A DNA stretch of 8,732 nt from Spirochaetaceae bacterium (GTDB taxonomy: Bacteria; Spirochaetota; Spirochaetia; Treponematales; Breznakiellaceae). The position numbers and the translations under genes were made by a program. Positions 4,951 to 8,732 of this stretch are shown here, in pieces. The notes under the pieces are model-generated. The model ran no database searches. It was not told the DNA's origin and saw only the letters and a program-made list of their open reading frames with translations. The stretch spans positions 1 to 8,732 of the forward strand of contig JAITJK010000252.1 of the NCBI GenBank assembly GCA_031278935.1. Reading direction: 5' to 3'. Position 1 is the first letter of the stretch, and each line of letters begins with the position of its first letter.

Positions 4951-5622
4951 TTACCAGCACCATCGGCCTCGCCCTATACCGCTCCGGCGCCGCCCCCTCC
5001 CCGTACCCCGGTGGTGGCCTGGGGGGCTCTGCGGGGTGGGCAGGGTTTCCTGCATGGCTTTCTGGTACCGTTCGATGGTATATGCCTCAAAAACCGTGCG
5101 CTTGTCCTGGTGTTCTTGGAACGTAAGAAGGCTCAGGGAGCGTTTAAGGTCCTTGGCTCTCCCCAGATCCTCCTGGGCGATCCGCACCCGCAGGGCGGCC
5201 CCAGGCCCAATGCTGCGGGATAGGGCCCTAAGGGTCGCTTGATATGCCTCTGGGAGCTTTCTGTTCCGCAGGCTCCGCGCCGCCGCGGCGTCCACAGCCT
5301 CCACCGAGAGGGGCCGCGCCGCCAGGACCCGGCCAAAGCGGTTATAGGCCAGTTCCAGCGAACCATTGCCTGCGGCCCCGCTTCCGTAGTCCAGGTATAC
5401 ATACCCGGCGCTGGTATAATAGAAGTGATAGGCCCCTATACCCACTGCGGCTAGTACCAGCGCGGCCAGGGCCGCCGCGAAGGCAATTTTTTTCCGGTTA
5501 TAGGCGATATGGATAACCATGCCTACCTGCCCATTATCCGGGGTAGGAATAGAGCCGAATTTTCCGTTGGTAAAGAGGACGACGCTTTTCTGCGCCCCAA
5601 TCTTCATAATCACCCCTTTCAT
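4951..5622 (-). CDS. rsgI: RsgI-like anti-sigma-I factor
   Basis: Membrane-spanning anti-sigma factor expected to bind and hold SigI through its cytoplasmic N-terminus and respond to an outside cue. Residues 1-40 (MKGVIMKIGAQKSVVLFTNG, then KFGSIPTPDNGQVGMVI) follow the RsgI N-terminal pattern K-G-x-V-M-x-I ... V-L-T-x-x-G-x-F. A single membrane segment spans about 46-66, then a juxtamembrane part (YVYLDYGS, SLELAYNRFGRVLAARPLS, 74-106) matches the conserved extracytoplasmic RsgI stretch (S-I-E-L-x-x-x-R-x-G-x-V-x-x-x-x-P-L). Instead of a carbohydrate-binding module or enzyme, the outside part is short, helical (about 110-192), and ends in a Gly/Arg-rich tail with G-R-G-R-W-C-W. Start ATG 5622 has AGGAGG seven bases upstream and overlaps the sigI stop (ATGA), indicating translational coupling. 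Confidence 0.85.
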   Translation of the reverse strand: MKGVIMKIGAQKSVVLFTNGKFGSIPTPDNGQVGMVIHIAYNRKKIAFAAALAALVLAAVGIGAYHFYYTSAGYVYLDYGSGAAGNGSLELAYNRFGRVLAARPLSVEAVDAAAARSLRNRKLPEAYQATLRALSRSIGPGAALRVRIAQEDLGRAKDLKRSLSLLTFQEHQDKRTVFEAYTIERYQKAMQETLPTPQSPPGHHRGTGRGRRRSGIGRGRWCW

Positions 5623-6350
5623 CGCGTTGCCTCCTGGTCAAAAAAATCAGGCAAAAAGGTATGCATATAGGGATAATCCCCCGTTACCATCAGGATCAAG
5701 GCCAGGATATACCGGCGGTATTTGTCGATGACCTTGTCCGAAACACCGGCGCTCTGGGCCAAGGCCTTCACCGGCAACTTACGGGTCTCCCGCATCTGGG
5801 CTACCAGGGTTTCGCTTTCCAGGGCCCTCCGGACGACGGCGTGGCAGGTCCGCCGGGACCGCTCTTGTTTCGGGCAATCCCGCACTAGGTCAAAACAATC
5901 AAAACCCCATTGGGCCAATTCCGCGTCAATCTCCCCTATCTCCAACTGCAACTGTTTTTGTTCCTCCTGTAGGTCATAGCTGCGCTGGGAAGCCTCATAT
6001 TCCCAGGACGCGCCCTCGCCGGTTTCAGGAAACCCAGAGGAGAGGGACTTTTGCATGCCCCGTTCACGGCGGGCCGCGTCTATGAGCCTATGGCGTATCA
6101 CCGTTTGGGCGTAGGGAATGAAGGCCCCCTCCTCGCCCTTATAGGTTTTCACGCTTTGGATAAAGCCTAGCATCCCCTCGGACAGGTGGTCTCTTCGCTC
6201 CTGGGGCTTAAAGAAAACCTGGGTCACACATTTTTTTATGAAAGGCATATACGCATGGATGCACCGGTTCAATGCCGGGTTATCAGTCTTTGCGCGCTCC
6301 AGTTGTTCCCGCAGCGACCGTTCTTCCCCTGCTCTTGGGATTTCATTCAT
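5619..6350 (-). CDS. sigI: RNA polymerase sigma factor SigI
   Basis: A 243-residue sigma-70-family regulator of the SigI type. The N-terminal part carries the region 2 pattern (NRCIHAYMPFIKKCV, 28-42; RDHLSEGMLGFIQSVKTY, 53-70; FIPYAQTVIRHRLIDAARRE, 77-96), used for core binding and -10 recognition. The C-terminal part (192-232) has the SigI-specific helix-turn-helix and the signature DKVIDKYRRYILALILMVTG then DYPYM. A linker with many Glu and Gln (125-145) joins them. SigI factors in Firmicutes respond to heat or to polysaccharides sensed by RsgI; here the cue is unknown. The start at 6350 has only a weak site (AAAGG close to the ATG), and an in-frame stop lies 15 bases upstream. It is the first gene of the unit and is divergent from cobT. 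Confidence 0.88.
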   Translation of the reverse strand: MNEIPRAGEERSLREQLERAKTDNPALNRCIHAYMPFIKKCVTQVFFKPQERRDHLSEGMLGFIQSVKTYKGEEGAFIPYAQTVIRHRLIDAARRERGMQKSLSSGFPETGEGASWEYEASQRSYDLQEEQKQLQLEIGEIDAELAQWGFDCFDLVRDCPKQERSRRTCHAVVRRALESETLVAQMRETRKLPVKALAQSAGVSDKVIDKYRRYILALILMVTGDYPYMHTFLPDFFDQEATR

Positions 6351-6382
6351 TGCCTTTAAATATACCTAAGGGGAGTTCGATA

Positions 6383-6401
6383 GGAAGAGGGTCTGACCCC
6401 A
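6383..6401. repeat. Dispersed repeat, copy 2, between sigI and cobT
   Basis: GGAAGAGGGTCTGACCCCA carries in fused form the two blocks that are separated at 1040-1074. The dyad GGGTCTGACCC is centred here. The copy lies 33 bases upstream of the sigI start and upstream of the cobT promoter, so it could affect either. Confidence 0.55.
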
Positions 6402-6435
6402 TACAAGGGTGGATTCCCTCTGCCCCCTGCCGTGC

Positions 6436-6464
6436 TTGACAGCCCGCATGCCCTTCCCTATCAT
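6436..6464 (+). promoter_or_regulatory. Near-consensus sigma-70 promoter of cobT
   Basis: A perfect TTGACA (6436-6441), a 17-base spacer and TATCAT (6459-6464) together match the consensus at 11 of 12 positions. The expected transcription start is at about 6470-6474, that is, at or just before ATG 6474. No cobalamin riboswitch is visible in the gap, and this placement leaves no room for one. Confidence 0.75.
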
Positions 6465-6473
6465 CAAAGCACT

Positions 6474-7556
6474 ATGACACCTTACGGTAATGAAGCCGCG
6501 CTGGCACGGCAGAAAATCGAAGATGCGATGCTTGCCCATCTGGACAATCTCACCAAACCCCGGGGCAGCCTCGGTAAATTGGAAGAGTATGCTATCAAGA
6601 TGGCAGGGATTCAGAACCAGGTTCCCCCAGAGATTCGGAAGAAGGGAATTTATGTGTTTGCCGGGGATCAGCGGATCACCGAAGAAGGGGTATCCCTGTA
6701 CCCTGCGGAAGTTACCTACCAGATGGTACTGAATATGCTTGCAGGCGGGGCGGGGATCAATGCCCTGGCAAGAGGCACCGGCTGGGAGATGACTGCGGTG
6801 GACGCCGGGGTTGCCGGGGACTTTCCTCCGGATGAGGACCTGCCGCCCCAGGGTTCATGCCGGTTTATCCGGGCCAAGATAGGGAAAGGTTGTGGAAACT
6901 TCTATAAAACCCCGGCCATGAGCGCGGAAGATGTGGCTAAGACCCTGGAACAGGGAAAACGTTTAGCCCATGACGCCCAGGCACAGGGCTATGACCTGGT
7001 GGCCATCGGGGACTTAGGGGTTGGCAATACCAGCACCGCCGCAGCCATGCTCATTGCCGCAGGGTTTTCTCCGGGTGAGATGATAGACCGGGGAACCGGC
7101 ATTGACCAGGAACGGCTGGAACACAAGAAACGGATCATCCGGGAAGCCGTGGCCCTGCGCAAACCGGCTCAAACCGGCGAGGCCATCCTGGAACAGGTCG
7201 GCTCTTTTGACCTGGGCATGATGAGCGGCTTTATCCTGGGGCTGGCGGGCAAAAAGATCGCCTGCGTCCTTGACGGCTTCCCGGTAACTGCTGCGGCCTA
7301 CGTGGCGGCCATGATAAATCCCCAGGTGAAGGAGTTCCTCTTCGCCGGGCATCAATCCAAGGTCGCCGGGCACCGACCGGTATTGGATAAACTGGGCCTC
7401 TCGCCGGTTGTGTCCCTGGATTTACACTTAGGCGAAGGAACCGGCGCAGTTATCGGCGGCTTCATCGTGGAGCTTGCGGTCCTCACGGCCCGCAGCATGG
7501 CGTCCTTTTCCCAGGCTCAGGTTTCGGGGAAGGATATTGTGGAAGACCGGTATTAG
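6474..7556 (+). CDS. cobT: Nicotinate-nucleotide--dimethylbenzimidazole phosphoribosyltransferase
   Basis: CobT transfers the phosphoribosyl group of nicotinate mononucleotide to the lower-ligand base, giving the alpha-ribazole phosphate used in cobamide nucleotide-loop assembly; cytoplasmic. The 360 residues match the usual 350-360. Motifs: TKPRGSLGKLEEYA (27-40), EEGVSLYPAEVTYQMV (70-85), GDLGVGNTSTAAAM (179-192), DRGTGIDQERLEHK (205-218), GMMSGFILGLAGKKIACVLD (248-267) and LDLHLGEGTGAVIGG (315-329). Glu321 corresponds to the catalytic Glu317 of Salmonella CobT. Two conserved spots differ: D65-Q66-R67 stands where D-H-G is usual, and D180 where G-E-x-G-x-G-N-T is usual. ATG 6474 is chosen because a GTG at 6432 would precede the strong promoter; the absence of a ribosome site fits a leaderless message. 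cobS follows after 14 bases. Confidence 0.92.
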   Translation: MTPYGNEAALARQKIEDAMLAHLDNLTKPRGSLGKLEEYAIKMAGIQNQVPPEIRKKGIYVFAGDQRITEEGVSLYPAEVTYQMVLNMLAGGAGINALARGTGWEMTAVDAGVAGDFPPDEDLPPQGSCRFIRAKIGKGCGNFYKTPAMSAEDVAKTLEQGKRLAHDAQAQGYDLVAIGDLGVGNTSTAAAMLIAAGFSPGEMIDRGTGIDQERLEHKKRIIREAVALRKPAQTGEAILEQVGSFDLGMMSGFILGLAGKKIACVLDGFPVTAAAYVAAMINPQVKEFLFAGHQSKVAGHRPVLDKLGLSPVVSLDLHLGEGTGAVIGGFIVELAVLTARSMASFSQAQVSGKDIVEDRY

Positions 7557-7570
7557 TCTAAGCCTTGAGT

Positions 7571-8371
7571 ATGTTTAACCGGTTCCGCTCTACCTTGAGC
7601 CTGGTTTCACGGTTTCCTATCAAGCGGGGTAAGGAACACTTTGATCTGTCCCGGGCGGATTTTTATTTGCCCATTACGGGGGTGTTTCCGGCCCTAGGGG
7701 GGATGGCGGTGCTGGGAGCGGGCTCCCTCTTCACGGGAAGTCCCGTTCTCGCGGTTATCCTCGCCCTTATCGCCCAATACCTGGCCTTTAACCTGTTTCA
7801 TCTCGATGGGCTTATGGACACCGCTGACGCCTTCCTCGGCTCCTTTGATCGGGAGAAGCGGTTTGCGGTCCTCAAAGATTCCCGGATCGGGGTGTACGGC
7901 TTTTTCGCGGGAGTGGCAGTCTTGAGCCTTAAGGCGGGGCTGCTGTATGCCTTGTTTCCCTATCTGGTGTATTTTCCCGCGCCCCTCTTGGCTTATCCTA
8001 TCAGTGGACGTTTCAGCGCGGCCTTGATCCCCGGTTTAACCACTCCAGCCAAACCGGGAGGTCTTGGGGCTATGGTCAAGGAGAGCCGGCCTCTCCGGGC
8101 GTTTCTGGGGCTGCTCATGAGCCTCGTGCTGTGGATGGCGCTGGTTTGGGGCATCAGCGCCCTTTTCATTCTGGAGGATCACCGGTACGCTCTTTCAGGT
8201 ATCCTCCTTGGGGTATCCGTGGGGGCGAGCCCCCTGGTGTCCGTGTTTTTGGCTCGGCTCTACCGGAAGCATCTGGGGGGCTATACCGGAGACGCTCTGG
8301 GCGCTGCAGTGGAGCTTGCGGAAATCCTGCATCTCACCATGGCCCTGGTCATTTTGGCCCGGATAGGCTGA
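7571..8371 (+). CDS. cobS: Adenosylcobinamide-GDP ribazoletransferase (cobalamin synthase)
   Basis: CobS joins adenosylcobinamide-GDP with alpha-ribazole or its phosphate, the last joining step of cobamide synthesis, in the cytoplasmic membrane. The 266 residues (E. coli: 247) include the acidic signature H77-L-D-G80-L-M-D-T-A-D86-A-F, the LKDSRIGVYG stretch (101-110), and GGYTGDALGAAVELAEI (236-252), all typical. Hydrophobic segments lie at about 32-56, 58-76, 109-134, 136-155, 178-200 and 207-230. The start is ATG 7571 after a minimal GAG; a TTG at 7565 would add two residues. Its 14-base distance to cobT points to one operon and possible coupling. The neighbouring cobU and cobC functions are not in this window. 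Confidence 0.93.
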   Translation: MFNRFRSTLSLVSRFPIKRGKEHFDLSRADFYLPITGVFPALGGMAVLGAGSLFTGSPVLAVILALIAQYLAFNLFHLDGLMDTADAFLGSFDREKRFAVLKDSRIGVYGFFAGVAVLSLKAGLLYALFPYLVYFPAPLLAYPISGRFSAALIPGLTTPAKPGGLGAMVKESRPLRAFLGLLMSLVLWMALVWGISALFILEDHRYALSGILLGVSVGASPLVSVFLARLYRKHLGGYTGDALGAAVELAEILHLTMALVILARIG

Positions 8372-8581
8372 GATAACCCCGGGGCATTGGTCATTGTGCG
8401 CTCCTCCCCATACAAAAGGGCAGGGCAAGCAGCGCGGTTTGGTGGTTTAAAATCGGAATCACCGGATAAGCCCTTGGGAGGGCTTGATATTCCTGATCTC
8501 TCTATGCTAGGCTTACCCATCCTGTTTCTTCAGAATCAGGGAGTTTATAACGGAACTTTTGGACTAAAAGGATACATACGT
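8372..8581 (+). promoter_or_regulatory. cobS-yajC intergenic region with a hairpin and a -10 box
   Basis: AAGCCC (8468-8473) pairs with GGGCTT (8480-8485) across a 6-base loop; it is not followed by a T-run, so it is at most a weak or Rho-assisted terminator of the cob genes. A TATAAC box at 8546-8551 is the best -10 candidate for yajC, but no good -35 box stands upstream of it. AAGGA (8568-8572) is the ribosome site of yajC. Nothing else recognisable was seen in these 210 bases. Confidence 0.4.
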
Positions 8582-8732
8582 ATGAAGTCATTTGTATTGT
8601 CACCGCTCTTAGGGGCACCTGACGCCGCTGCAGCGGGAGCTGGGCCGGGGTCGATTATCTCTACCTTCGTTCCCTTTGCCATGATTATTGCCATTTTTTA
8701 CTTTCTTATTATTCGTCCCCAGAACAAAAAGC
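8582..8732 (+). CDS. yajC: Preprotein translocase subunit YajC, N-terminal part
   Basis: YajC is a small single-span inner-membrane protein of the YajC-SecD-SecF complex that assists SecYEG. The 50 residues visible begin MKSFVLSPLLGAPDAAAAGA, a short periplasmic-side stretch rich in Ala and Gly, then one membrane segment (FVPFAMIIAIFYFLII, about 29-44) ending in the family hallmark R-P-Q-N-K-K. The typical protein is about 85-130 residues, so the cytoplasmic tail is beyond the edge. The start is supported by AAGGA nine bases upstream. secD and secF usually follow. Confidence 0.9.
   Translation, partial: MKSFVLSPLLGAPDAAAAGAGPGSIISTFVPFAMIIAIFYFLIIRPQNKK

Noticed and set aside
4847..5516. Several rightward frames opposite rsgI
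   Set aside because: They are shadows of the GC-rich rsgI coding strand, with Pro/Arg-rich translations and no coding evidence.
6181..6190. GACAGGTGGT shared with 181-190, just before the PAP2 start
   Set aside because: A 10-base match inside the sigI coding region with no flanking likeness is expected by chance in a window of this size.
6351..6400. A SigI-type autoregulatory promoter (C-rich -35, CGAA -10) upstream of sigI
   Set aside because: ACCCTC and CGAA are present on the minus strand but only 7 bases apart, and the other ACCCTT is 25 bases away; neither spacing is workable.
6432..6473. A longer CobT starting at GTG 6432
   Set aside because: The extra 14 codons would be read through the TTGACA/TATCAT promoter, have no ribosome site, and extend past the usual CobT N-terminus.

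Overview
The window looks like chromosomal DNA of a diderm, moderately GC-rich bacterium, most likely a spirochaete of the Treponema group. That assignment is an inference. It rests on the style of the YajC start, the SigI/RsgI pair in a cobamide-making organism, and a long poly-C tract of the kind used for phase variation in treponemes. No rRNA, tRNA, CRISPR array or complete insertion sequence is visible.

Layout. A leftward gene is cut off by the left edge (1-63). Next, rightward, is a PAP2-superfamily membrane phosphatase (191-1109). Its signal peptide and its body lie in different frames, joined by a run of 16 C, so as sequenced the gene is in an OFF state and would be ON with 15 C. It meets recQ (1106-3010, leftward) tail to tail. 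A metallophosphoesterase (3094-3744) diverges from recQ. The stretch 3745-4429 has no intact annotated-type gene. It holds what looks like the 3' remnant of a GH31-type glycosidase, a perfect 17-bp inverted repeat, a 36-bp concentric palindrome inside a possible 51-residue leftward ORF, and a leftward promoter. Then comes a leftward three-gene unit, read from right to left: sigI (6350-5619), rsgI-like anti-sigma factor (5622-4951, ATGA overlap) and a small secreted protein (4834-4430), closed by a good intrinsic terminator. Rightward again are cobT (6474-7556) and cobS (7571-8371), then the start of yajC (8582 to the right edge).

How the genes work together. SigI and RsgI form a sigma/anti-sigma signalling pair that crosses the membrane; the exported third gene is probably a partner or an output. 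CobT activates the lower-ligand base and CobS joins it to the corrinoid ring, the last steps of cobamide assembly. CobT is preceded by a near-consensus promoter whose expected transcription start falls at the ATG, so its mRNA is probably leaderless; recQ may share this arrangement. YajC belongs to the Sec-associated YajC-SecD-SecF complex, and secD and secF would be expected beyond the right edge.

Points most worth a second look: the poly-C switch in the phosphatase, the palindrome-rich region 3800-4330, the look-alike Gly/Arg-rich tails ending in W-C-[H/W] on RsgI and its neighbour, two unusual substitutions in conserved CobT motifs, and the shared repeat (GGAAGAGGG and GGGTCTGACCCCA) at 1040-1074 and 6383-6401.
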